A stretch of DNA of 64,000 bases from Bifidobacterium sp. (GTDB lineage: Bacteria > Actinomycetota > Actinomycetes > Actinomycetales > Bifidobacteriaceae). The notes below the pieces were generated by a model, which made no database searches, was not told the origin of the DNA, and saw nothing but the letters and a program-made list of their open reading frames with translations. The translations under genes and the position numbers were made by a program. The stretch is from NCBI GenBank assembly GCA_024104275.1, contig JAGGHK010000002.1, positions 171,069-235,068 of the forward strand, written 5' to 3'. Below, one piece after another: positions 35,401 through 43,460 of the stretch (position 1 is the first letter of the stretch; each line of letters starts with the position of its first letter).

Positions 35401-35952
35401 TTACTGCCAGCCCTTGGGGGTATGGGCTATCGACCACTCGCCGAGCTTTTGGGCGAAGGTCTTGCGTTCGGGGGCGGAAGTCGAGGAAGCGGCGGCAGAC
35501 GCGGAGCCAGCCGACTCGCCTTTCTCTGCAGAATGGTCGTCGAGGAGCCATTTTCGAATCACGAAGTTCCAGATAGCGACGACGAAAGTAGCCACGATTT
35601 TGCCGATGTTGGTACGCAGGACATACATCCCGTGCTGCACAATAGCGGCATTGGTCACCATTCCCAGCGTACTCATCCAGATGATCAGGTCATTGATGCC
35701 GAGCCCGACCACCGCCGCCGCCAGGAAAATCGAACCTTCCATCCAGCGCGCCATGTCGGCACGACGCTTGAACACGTATTTCATGCTCGCCCAGTAATTG
35801 AAGGCCAACGAAACCAAGAACGAAATCGTGCTCGCCACCACGTTGTTTATGTGGAAGGCGGCCACCAGAAGATTGAGCACGCCGAAATCGATGACGGCCG
35901 CAATGACACCAACGATACCGAATTTCACGAGTTGTTCAATAAGCTTTTTCAC
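35401..35952 (-). CDS. GtrA family membrane protein
   Basis: 183 residues with four helices: VKFGIVGVIAAVIDFGVLNLL, VVASTISFLVSLAFNYWASMKYVFKRR, a third near 68-92, and IVATFVVAIWNFVIRKWLL. GtrA-like proteins are thought to help flip or supply undecaprenyl-linked sugars for cell-wall and surface polysaccharide modification; the family signature FNYWASMKYVF is clear. A Ser/Ala-rich cytoplasmic tail of about 45 residues is an addition. The polysaccharide locus starts 3.7 kb away, and its DPM1-like glycosyltransferase (58076) is the kind of partner expected. Its upstream region holds a 99-bp repeat element. Confidence 0.9.
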   Translation of the reverse strand: MKKLIEQLVKFGIVGVIAAVIDFGVLNLLVAAFHINNVVASTISFLVSLAFNYWASMKYVFKRRADMARWMEGSIFLAAAVVGLGINDLIIWMSTLGMVTNAAIVQHGMYVLRTNIGKIVATFVVAIWNFVIRKWLLDDHSAEKGESAGSASAAASSTSAPERKTFAQKLGEWSIAHTPKGWQ

Positions 35953-36074
35953 AAGAGTCCATTTAACTACCTGCGCCTGCCAACTGTATGCAAGAATGCA
36001 GAATTGGGACTGATTCCTCGCATGAAAACAGACCCAGCAATATCGTAGCGACGGAAAACAGTATGGGCCGGACG

Positions 36075-36173
36075 CCTTAACGTCAATATCTCAACACTAT
36101 TGCACAGAAATTGACGCCAGAGACGGCTAAGTGTCAACTTCTCAGCAATAGTGCACAAATAGGGACGTTAAGG
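36075..36173. mobile_element. 99-bp element with 10-bp terminal inverted repeats
   Basis: CCTTAACGTC at 36075-36084 and its exact complement GACGTTAAGG at 36164-36173 bound the element. Inside are two 36-base direct repeats (36081-36116 and 36132-36167) agreeing at 26 positions, the first with near-palindromic ends CGTCAAT / ATTGACG. It lies in the 397-base gap before gtrA. It could be a miniature inverted-repeat element or a two-site operator for gtrA. No flanking target duplication is obvious. Confidence 0.5.
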
Positions 36174-36278
36174 AACGATATGGCAAGCCACATTCCAGAT
36201 CAGAACCGCACGCTTGACTAACACGGGCAACCGCACGGCAACGCAGCCAAAACCAAGCATCGAACCAACCCAAGTACC

Positions 36279-36373
36279 CCGGCGCAGCTCGAGCCAGGAA
36301 CCGCACGGCTGCACCAGCTTCTGCCCTCAGCCTCTTCCTCCGGCACAGCTCAAGTAAGGAACCGCACACCGGC
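36279..36373. repeat. 61-bp-offset direct repeat duplicating the mvaD 3' end
   Basis: A segment of about 30 bases (CCGGC-CAGCTC-AG--AGGAACCGCAC) at 36279-36309 recurs at 36340-36370, overlapping the mvaD stop. In the minus-strand frame the outer copy reads AVRFLARA, a near copy of GVRFLT* that ends mvaD. This looks like a small tandem duplication of the gene end that left a second, extra tail downstream. Confidence 0.5.
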
Positions 36374-37639
36374 ACCCGGCCTGTGTACCGCGATTTCGCA
36401 GCCAGACAGGCGATTGCGCAACTCATCGGCGACACGCTGCGCATCGCGCCCGTCGGTGAGCACCTTGACGTTCGGGCCTGCATCCATCGTCGACCACGCA
36501 CCCAGGCCCGTCTCACGGATGGCCGCGACGGCATTCAGCGCTGCAACCGTCTGTGGAAGCCAGTAGAACACGGCCGGGCGTGAGGCCATCATCGCCGCAT
36601 GCATGCCGAGCGCGTTGGCCTCGGTAATCTCGCCCAAGCGCTCAACGTCACCCTCACGAATCGCGGCAAGCGCATCGTCCAGATCCCGCCCGCAGGAATC
36701 AATCCACGCCTGGTAAAGCGGCGAGGTAGCGATGGTACGACGCATGGCCTCACGGCTGGAAATCGGTTTCTTCTCGCCGGAAATGAGCACGACAATAATG
36801 GCCAAATCCATGTCGCCGGCATCTACTGGCTCCGCATATGAGCTTTCGTCATCGTGCCCGGCGTTCCATTTCACCAGTCCGCCGAAAATCGAACGGCAGG
36901 CCGAGCCCGAGCCACGACGCGCCAAACGGGAGAGGGCACGCGGGCTCAACTCAAGCCCGGAAGCCTTTGATGCAGCAGCTGCAAGTGCCGCAAACGCCGA
37001 CGCAGAGCTGGCCAGTCCGGCTCCGAACGGTACGGTGTTGGCAGAAGTCACGCGCGCAGGCAGGTTAATACCGGCCTTGTTACGCACGATATCAAGGAAT
37101 TTCGAAACACGGGTCAACGCCGAACCTTGTTGCGCCTTGCCGTCGATGGTCAAGGAATCCGGAAGAGACGGACCGTCCGAGGTCGCTGAATCGCGGCCAA
37201 AAGTCGGCATATCCCCTGATGGCGAAGCTGAGAATACGGATTCCGACGAGGATTGTTCAGGGGTAAAAGCGCTGGAAGCAGAATCGGACGAAGCGAGTGA
37301 CGGTGCATCACGCGAACCACGTGACGACGAATTCGGACTCTGTCGTTCTTCGTGACCAATCGTCACGGAATCCGCAATCGACCGCGTATCCGGCTCGCCG
37401 AATTCGACCGTAGTGCGCGTGGAAAGCCCGTCTAGAGTCAACGAAAGGCTGGAAGCGCGCGGAATAATCAGCCGTTCATCGGCCTTGCCCCAATACTTGA
37501 TCAGCGCGATATTGGCGTTCGCGACGGCCGTGGCCTTCTTCGCAGATCCCGCTTGTTTCATGGATTCCATATGCGAAACGGAACCCGAGCGCTTTTGCGA
37601 TTCCCGCGTTTCCACCATGTCCGACACACTGACCTTCAC
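36350..37639 (-). CDS. mvaD: Diphosphomevalonate decarboxylase with a long internal insertion
   Basis: 429 residues against about 320-340 usually. GHMP-kinase superfamily enzyme giving isopentenyl diphosphate. Landmarks: ANANIALIKYWGK (40-52), ASSLSLTLDGL (62-72), NTVPFGAGLASSASAFAAL (201-219), GSGSACRSIFGG and AWSTMDAGPNVKVL. The excess is mainly residues 88-165, Ser/Ala/Asp-rich, flanked by related DSVTI and DSLTI sequences, in the strand-loop after TTVEFG. The start is uncertain: GTG 37639, or ATG 37618 or ATG 37570; 37618 is the most natural ATG. It follows mvk on the same strand after a 340-base repeat-rich gap; the phosphomevalonate kinase gene is not between them. Confidence 0.92.
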   Translation of the reverse strand: MKVSVSDMVETRESQKRSGSVSHMESMKQAGSAKKATAVANANIALIKYWGKADERLIIPRASSLSLTLDGLSTRTTVEFGEPDTRSIADSVTIGHEERQSPNSSSRGSRDAPSLASSDSASSAFTPEQSSSESVFSASPSGDMPTFGRDSATSDGPSLPDSLTIDGKAQQGSALTRVSKFLDIVRNKAGINLPARVTSANTVPFGAGLASSASAFAALAAAASKASGLELSPRALSRLARRGSGSACRSIFGGLVKWNAGHDDESSYAEPVDAGDMDLAIIVVLISGEKKPISSREAMRRTIATSPLYQAWIDSCGRDLDDALAAIREGDVERLGEITEANALGMHAAMMASRPAVFYWLPQTVAALNAVAAIRETGLGAWSTMDAGPNVKVLTDGRDAQRVADELRNRLSGCEIAVHRPGAGVRFLT

Positions 37640-37979
37640 AATTCACGAGTCTATTCCGCTTACGCGGTCGGGATTATACAAATGCGAGACTATCTACCAA
37701 ACCCGCAGAATTCGAGATAATCTATTATTATTCAAATGCGATAGTCTGTAATCATCCAAAATAAACAATCCGTCATTATCCAAATTCCCTATTAGCAAAT
37801 TCGCAATAATCCGTATCACTCAAATCTGATAACCTATTATTACTAAGACCCAATGAGTCCTTTACCGTTAACTCTGTTGTTGCGAAAATCTAGCGTTACA
37901 TAAGCCTTTACTGCATGGACGTACTGCGAACTTCACTACGCAGACGGTTTTAATACGCTGTTTTATTAGGTAAACAGCC
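37640..37979. repeat. Degenerate AT-rich repeat tract between mvk and mvaD
   Basis: From about 37660 to 37850 a unit like CAAATGCGATAATCTGT, with variants AATTCGAGATAATC, AAATGCGATAGTC, AATTCGCAATAATCC and AAATCTGATAACC, recurs every 25-32 bases about six times. No reading frame is evident. It resembles in style the tract at 285-412, with (G/C)ATAATC in both. It might hold repeated binding sites, or mark a region where mvaD gets its own promoter. Confidence 0.5.
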
Positions 37980-39233
37980 TTACTGCGCGTCTACGAAAGA
38001 CTTACTCGCGTAACAACTTTCGACTTCATTGCCATCGGCGGAACGTTGGTTTGCGCCTTGCCCAACCGACGTTGCCACACCCTCAGATAATATCGCGTCT
38101 TGCTCAGACAACGGATGAATCCAGACCTCGCGAGCGCCTTCGCGTAGCAACGTGCGCTTGACGTTTTGCGCAGTTTGGGCGTCGGCAGCCAACGCGATCA
38201 GGCAGCCGCCCAGACCGCCGCCGGTCATTTTCGCGCCGACGGCTCCGGCCGCACGCGCCGAGGCGACCAGATGATTGACCAAAGGATGGCTGACGTTGAG
38301 CTCGTTGAGCAATCCATGCGCGCGGTTCATGCGCTCGCCCAGCATGAGCACCGTTCCCAACTCGAGATCGGTTTCGGAGGCGCGGGCCAGCTCGCCGAGC
38401 TCATCCATGATGGACTTGACGTGAGCGTGATCCTGCTCGTCCTCTTTGTGGACGTTGCCGACGGCCTCGCGCGTACTGCCGGCGATGCCGGAATCCGCAA
38501 TGACCAGGTAGGCCGGCATATCGACGCGCATCTTCTCGATATCGCCGGATTCGAACGCGACCAAATCACGCGAGCACGTCGTCACCGCGTCAAGGCCGGA
38601 CGGATTGCCATGCGTGATGACTTCGGCTTCGTTGGTGAGACGTAGAATTTGCTGCTCGCTTGTCTCGACATCGCAAGCGTCGAGAATCGCACGGATCACC
38701 GCGCCCGCGCTGGCGGCCGACGAACCCATGCCGCGGCCCGCCGGGAACGAGCTGTCCGTGACCACGTCGAAGGCAAGCCCCGGGTAACCGGCGAATTCCG
38801 TTGCGACCTTGACCGCACGTTCGAGACCTCCGAAGCGGCTTCCGGCTTCGGAAAGGGAGCCTTCATAATTCAAGGCTTTCAGCGTGCCGACCTGCGTCGG
38901 GGAAGGCTCTGTGCGAGATACGGAATCTGGAAGCAAAGCTGGTGAAGTCGATGCAGTTGAAGAAGAACCATCCATGGAATGGCGGAAATCGCTGATAACG
39001 GTGTGCGAAGAAGGCGAACTCGTGGCATATTGATTCAACGTTTCTGAATTTCTGTAATTTGAAGTGCCATAGACGGTCTCAGCATTACTGTGGGTCGGCA
39101 CCACCGGCGTAACCCAAGCCCGCATTTTCAGCGAAAGCAGCGGCGCGGCAACGGCAGGATACCCGTAAACCACGGAATGCTCGCCCATGAGAATGACCTT
39201 CGCCCAGGTCTCGCCATACCCCATGTGCACCAT
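37980..39233 (-). CDS. mvk: Mevalonate kinase with an internal insertion
   Basis: 417 residues against about 300-350 usually. ATP-dependent phosphorylation of mevalonate in the cytoplasm. The N terminus GETWAKVILMGEHSVVYGYPA (7-27), the GHMP ATP loop FPAGRGMGSSAASAGA (163-178), HGNPSGLDAVTT, and the C-terminal KMTGGGLGGCLIALA are all intact. An insertion of about 70 residues rich in Ser/Thr/Asn (47-115) sits between the first beta strand pair and LKALNYEGSL. The start used is at 39233 with GAAAGGTGATGG upstream; the ATG three codons later is also possible. First gene of the mvk-mvaD pair, divergent from a glycosyltransferase. Confidence 0.93.
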   Translation of the reverse strand: MVHMGYGETWAKVILMGEHSVVYGYPAVAAPLLSLKMRAWVTPVVPTHSNAETVYGTSNYRNSETLNQYATSSPSSHTVISDFRHSMDGSSSTASTSPALLPDSVSRTEPSPTQVGTLKALNYEGSLSEAGSRFGGLERAVKVATEFAGYPGLAFDVVTDSSFPAGRGMGSSAASAGAVIRAILDACDVETSEQQILRLTNEAEVITHGNPSGLDAVTTCSRDLVAFESGDIEKMRVDMPAYLVIADSGIAGSTREAVGNVHKEDEQDHAHVKSIMDELGELARASETDLELGTVLMLGERMNRAHGLLNELNVSHPLVNHLVASARAAGAVGAKMTGGGLGGCLIALAADAQTAQNVKRTLLREGAREVWIHPLSEQDAILSEGVATSVGQGANQRSADGNEVESCYASKSFVDAQ

Positions 39234-39525
39234 CTTGAGCCATCACCTTTCCGATGTCTAAAGAGCTAAAGTGGCTACCAATACTTCAACACGCCTGACA
39301 GCGATGAATCGCGATATCAGGCCAAAGCGGACTTTATGCTCAACCAACGAAATGCATTACATCATATTGCATATCAATCGCCCGTCGCAGCCGTCGCGGC
39401 CTATCACATCTCATCACCGTCACCAATGTCGGCATTGATTGCCTACCGATTCCCGAGTCTAGAAATCGATTTGTGAACTGTGCGCAAACGAACGTGAAGA
39501 TAATGGGAAGGCGACCCGGATTTGT

Positions 39526-39550
39526 GTGAACTTTAGTTTTGCCTGTTCAC
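39526..39550. promoter_or_regulatory. GTGAAC-N13-GTTCAC palindrome in a divergent promoter region
   Basis: The 465-base gap between mvk and the GT2 gene at 39699 carries this 6-bp dyad, with another GTGAAC at 39474. A direct repeat TCTCGCCTCATCTC occurs twice around 39616 and 39644. They are candidate regulatory sequences without further support. Confidence 0.3.
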
Positions 39551-39698
39551 CTTTCCTTCACGGTTTTGCGTCGCCGTCCTACACACGTTGCGAATTACCG
39601 TCTCGTTCCTTCGTCTCGCCTCATCTCCTCACTGGCCATCTCGCCTCATCTCTTTTTCGCGACTTTCGCCTTCCCCACCAGTCTCTACACTTGAAGAC

Positions 39699-40802
39699 AT
39701 GACCAACACCGCAGAATCGCTCGTTTCCATCATCGTGCCCGTGTACAACGCAGCCGATTACCTGCATTATTGCGTGGATTCAATCATCGGTCAGAGCTAT
39801 CGCAACCTTGAAATCATCCTCGTCGATGACGGATCGAGCGATGGATCGGCGAAACTCTGCGACGAATACGCAAGCGCCGACCAGCGGGTCAAGGTGATTC
39901 ATCAGGCCAACGGCGGTATCGGCAAGGCGCAGAACACCGGGCTTGACGCGGCGAACGGCGAGTACATCGCATTCTCGGACAACGACGACATCCTTGACCG
40001 GCGCAACATCGAGCTGCTGCTGCACGCGCTTGTCTCCACTGGAGCCGACATGAGCAAGGCTCGTTGGCGCCAGTTCGGGGTTTCGCAGCTTGACGAGGTT
40101 GCCAACGAAGCGCAGAAAGGCGCTGCCGAACCAGACAAGACCACGGTTTTCTCCCACCCGCTTCACGCCTACCAAACCGTGTTCTGCAAATCGCTACGGC
40201 TTCTGGGCTCTGCACTCGGCTGCGCCACCGAAACGAAATACTTCAACGAGGCCAACTGGTGCCGCCTCTACCGCCGCGAGCTTTGGAGCGGCATCCGCTT
40301 CCCCGAAGGGGTTTATGCGCAGGACACCGCCATTTCCTGCATGCTTTACGCACGAATGGGCAAAGTAGCCGATATCGATGTCAACCTTTATAACTGGCTG
40401 CAGCGCCCGGATTCGGTAACCCACAATATGCGCAGCGCCTCGTTCTACCACGATCACGTCGCCGCGTCGTTGAAAAACATGGACATCTGCCTCGAAAGCA
40501 GCGTGCTCCCCGCCCGCAACTATTACACGTTGGTAAGCAATAACAAGTACGAGCAGCAAGCGGCAAAGCTGGAATCGGCAAAAAACGACACCAGCAATGC
40601 CAATGAAATCAATACCTCAACCACCCCAACAGCAGAAAACAAAATCCCGCAGACACTAGATACCGCTCAAGGCGACAACAAACGGACCAAAAAAGCTCTG
40701 CAACAGCTGAGCACCTTCCAACGCTTGGAGTGCGCAACGCTTCGTGCCATCCGCTTGGCCGAAAAATTCATCTACGACCGCGAAATCAAGAACATGAAGT
40801 AA
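39699..40802 (+). CDS. Family 2 glycosyltransferase
   Basis: 367 residues. GT-A fold start SLVSIIVPVYNAADYLHYCVDSIIGQSYRNLEIILVDDGSSDGSA (8-50) with the nucleotide-binding Asp, then SDNDDILD (93-100) as the DXD-type metal motif and AQDTAISCML in the acceptor region. Cytoplasmic. Residues 283-332 are a Thr/Asn/Ser/Lys-rich insertion in the C-terminal part. It likely adds a sugar to a lipid-linked surface glycan; donor and acceptor unknown. GAAG lies before ATG 39699 and a longer in-frame reading to 39588 is unlikely. It opens the polysaccharide region and converges with the next glycosyltransferase, 45 bases apart. Confidence 0.9.
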   Translation: MTNTAESLVSIIVPVYNAADYLHYCVDSIIGQSYRNLEIILVDDGSSDGSAKLCDEYASADQRVKVIHQANGGIGKAQNTGLDAANGEYIAFSDNDDILDRRNIELLLHALVSTGADMSKARWRQFGVSQLDEVANEAQKGAAEPDKTTVFSHPLHAYQTVFCKSLRLLGSALGCATETKYFNEANWCRLYRRELWSGIRFPEGVYAQDTAISCMLYARMGKVADIDVNLYNWLQRPDSVTHNMRSASFYHDHVAASLKNMDICLESSVLPARNYYTLVSNNKYEQQAAKLESAKNDTSNANEINTSTTPTAENKIPQTLDTAQGDNKRTKKALQQLSTFQRLECATLRAIRLAEKFIYDREIKNMK

Positions 40803-40847
40803 GACGCCAAGGCCTTCCTTCTCTGAGAACTTTGAGTACAAGCCTTG

Positions 40848-41807
40848 CTATTCTCTATTGGTGCCTTTCGAGGCGTTCATCCCGCGAATCTTGCGCTTGC
40901 CGGCACGCCAACCTCGCAGCATCGCTCCGACTTTCTTGCCCTTGTCACGTTCGAAAAGCAGGACGATGAGCATGTCCTGGGCGATTCGAGCCACGGAATG
41001 AAGCCAGGAATATACACCCAGTTTTTTGTCGATATACAGGGCGTTGCGCTCGATATAGTACCAGCGAAACGGCGCGTGATTCCAAGCAATCGGATGCTTG
41101 AAACCGAGATTGATCGTCCGGCTTTCGCCGATTTGATGCGGCATGACCACGGCCTTGCACTCGACAATCGGATACCCCGCAGCCACCAGCCGACGCGAGA
41201 AATCGAAATCCACACCATCAATGAAAAGCCAATCGTCAAATCCACCGATCGCTTTCCAAGCGGCAACGTTGGTCAGACTTCCTGAAGTAATACATTCATT
41301 TTCATTGCGTTTGCTTTGGAAAACGGTGCCGTCCTTACGGTTCACAAGCAGCGGGCAAACGATACCAACCCGAGATGAACCATTAAAATCATTGGCGCGT
41401 TTAGAGCCATTCCCGGAATCCATTGAATCTGAGACACCATCAGAATCACTCGACGTACTACCCCCCATAGCCGCCACGTCGTCCCGGTCCTTCAAACAGC
41501 GCCGATACCCATCAATCATCTCTTCGGGAATCTCGGAATCATCGTCCAGCGTAAGCACCCAGTCGAATCCAGTTTTTTCAGCCCACTCAAAAATGCGATT
41601 CAGCGCCACAGCGACACCGAGGTTCTTCCCGTTGCGCAACAGCGTAACCTGCGGATACCCGGCCACAAAGCTCGCGACATCTTCCACATTGCCCGACCCG
41701 TTGTCGACGACAACGAGCGTCTCAACCTGCTTCAGCAACGCAGGCACGCTCCCCCGCAAATCGTCCAAAGAAGGGTTAAACGTCACCATTCCCGCTGCTA
41801 TACGCAT
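40848..41807 (-). CDS. Family 2 glycosyltransferase, rhamnosyltransferase-like
   Basis: 319 residues. N-terminal MRIAAGMVTFNPSLDDLRGSVPAL, VVVDNGSGN and LTLDDDSEIPEEM (DXD near 88-90) match the rhamnosyltransferase-like GT2 group, with SLTNVAAWKAIGGFDDWLFIDGVDFDFS later. Length is about typical with one 33-residue Ser/Asp/Gly-rich insertion at 115-147, right after the donor domain loop. GGAGG lies ten bases before the ATG. Given the rml genes downstream, dTDP-L-rhamnose is the plausible donor. The C terminus is basic and may contact the membrane (LHSVARIAQDMLIVLLF). Confidence 0.9.
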   Translation of the reverse strand: MRIAAGMVTFNPSLDDLRGSVPALLKQVETLVVVDNGSGNVEDVASFVAGYPQVTLLRNGKNLGVAVALNRIFEWAEKTGFDWVLTLDDDSEIPEEMIDGYRRCLKDRDDVAAMGGSTSSDSDGVSDSMDSGNGSKRANDFNGSSRVGIVCPLLVNRKDGTVFQSKRNENECITSGSLTNVAAWKAIGGFDDWLFIDGVDFDFSRRLVAAGYPIVECKAVVMPHQIGESRTINLGFKHPIAWNHAPFRWYYIERNALYIDKKLGVYSWLHSVARIAQDMLIVLLFERDKGKKVGAMLRGWRAGKRKIRGMNASKGTNRE

Positions 41808-41960
41808 ATGTCAACTTCCTCCGGAGTCTTAACTTTTACTCCATTACACCACAGCTACAATAGCCCCTTTAAACTATGCCTAATACAGGATTCACCAAAC
41901 TGGAACTGGCCAATAACTAACAACTTTCTACACCTTATTAGATAACGATACGATTATTCA

Positions 41961-43400
41961 CTAGGTCTTCTGGCTTTCTCGTTTATGCATATTGCATTCT
42001 TTAATATACGAATCCTCATTGAATCTCATTGCAAGGAACAAAGCTGCAGCATCACGATAATCTTGTGGCTTATATGATTTTTTCTTTCCGTTTTTAATAC
42101 TATCTTGCAGTTTCTGCCCTAAAACTTCGATTTGTTTCTCTTTAGATTTCTCAAAAGGAATAAATTTTTTTAATTCGCTCTTTGTCCTTGTCAACAAACC
42201 ACTTTTTAGAGGACTATCCTCGGATAGCAAAATTTCATCAGATTTTACTGCAGGATCCACTATCAGTAAGTTCTGAATCGCAGTATTTTGCTCTATATCA
42301 AAATCGGTATTTTTGAATCTCCTGCTATACCGATAAATGAGAACTTCCAAATTACCTTGCAACGAAGACCGATAAGCCTTTCTTAGCGTATAGAGCCTCC
42401 GCATTACTGGATGAATTAAATATTCTTTCTTATTCAGAATGAACATCAACACGTAAACAAATACTACTAAAGCGACGTACGTTATCGCTACAATAAATGG
42501 TCGAGTAACACCATCAACCGTAAAAGGTACTATTGAAAAAGTAAGAGTCATTAAAACAATGAAAAAAGCACAAAGCAAGAAAGCCGCTGACGACGAAGCC
42601 TTCCAAGTTCCTTTTTCAACGAAATATGTATACTCCATGAATACTGCGAAAAACGTTAGGGCTAGGCCCAATATAAATTCCAAAAAAATATTTCCTGGCA
42701 AACTCATCGAGTACAAATAAAAAAATAAAGCGACTAAATTCAGAATAAAACAGACAGCAGACGCTAATACTACCGGGTGCTTGCTCAACCATAACCAAAA
42801 TGTCCTTTTGTTGTTATTTGCTGCTGTCTTTTTCTTTAACGCATCATAGTTTTTATTAAATTCTTCAATCTTTTGATCTTGTGCATTTACACTTTCTCTT
42901 CTACGCAATCCTCCTATTACATATTCGTCGAGACTTAAAATCAAATAAGCAGAACCAGCAACAGCTACTAAAGCTACTAAAAATCCAAAAGGTTTTTCCA
43001 ATTCTGGAAATATAAAAGTGATAAAAAATAGGAAACCCACGCACATGTTCTCTATAACCGACTCAATTTTTTGTATCATCCCATCGGTACTGAGTTGATT
43101 GTCTCCGGAAAAAGGAACGAGAACTAAAACAGCAGCGACAACTATTGCGATAACTCCAATTAATAAACTATAACTTTCTCCAAGACTGCGATCATGATTA
43201 ATACCGCACCAAAACTGGAAAACTTCATTTTTTATTTGATCGCAGCTAGATTCTGGATTCTTTCTCTTACCATCAATAGTGCTATGAATTTGCCAAATTG
43301 AAAATCTAAAAACGATAAATAAGGGAATAAAAGCCAAAAATAAGCAGACTTGACTTATCATGCTTTTTATTTCTGGATTAATCTTATGCTTTCGTCCCAT
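41961..43400 (-). CDS. Low-GC multispan membrane protein of unknown function
   Basis: 479 residues, about eight membrane segments (roughly 13-33, 77-97, 118-133, 137-157, 209-231, 235-260, 270-295, 300-322), a charged loop of about 45 residues after the fourth, and a cytoplasmic C-terminal domain of about 150 residues (RRLYTLRKAYRSSLQGNLEVLIYRYSRRF...). No known family or active-site motif is recognised. Base composition is far more AT-rich than the neighbouring genes, with many AAA, TTT and ATA codons, which suggests horizontal acquisition. It is divergent from the ABC permease with only about 60 bases between, so the 5' ends compete for space. A role in the surface polysaccharide system, or in phage or bacteriocin immunity, is possible; nothing in sequence decides. 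Confidence 0.75.
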   Translation of the reverse strand: MGRKHKINPEIKSMISQVCLFLAFIPLFIVFRFSIWQIHSTIDGKRKNPESSCDQIKNEVFQFWCGINHDRSLGESYSLLIGVIAIVVAAVLVLVPFSGDNQLSTDGMIQKIESVIENMCVGFLFFITFIFPELEKPFGFLVALVAVAGSAYLILSLDEYVIGGLRRRESVNAQDQKIEEFNKNYDALKKKTAANNNKRTFWLWLSKHPVVLASAVCFILNLVALFFYLYSMSLPGNIFLEFILGLALTFFAVFMEYTYFVEKGTWKASSSAAFLLCAFFIVLMTLTFSIVPFTVDGVTRPFIVAITYVALVVFVYVLMFILNKKEYLIHPVMRRLYTLRKAYRSSLQGNLEVLIYRYSRRFKNTDFDIEQNTAIQNLLIVDPAVKSDEILLSEDSPLKSGLLTRTKSELKKFIPFEKSKEKQIEVLGQKLQDSIKNGKKKSYKPQDYRDAAALFLAMRFNEDSYIKECNMHKRESQKT

Positions 43401-43460
43401 AATCGTGTTCTGCCCTCGCTACTCACACTCGCCATAGCACCCGTTATCCAGTATAACTAT

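Noticed and set aside
37660-37850. CRISPR array between mvk and mvaD
   Set aside because: Units vary too much and there are no unique spacers of constant length.
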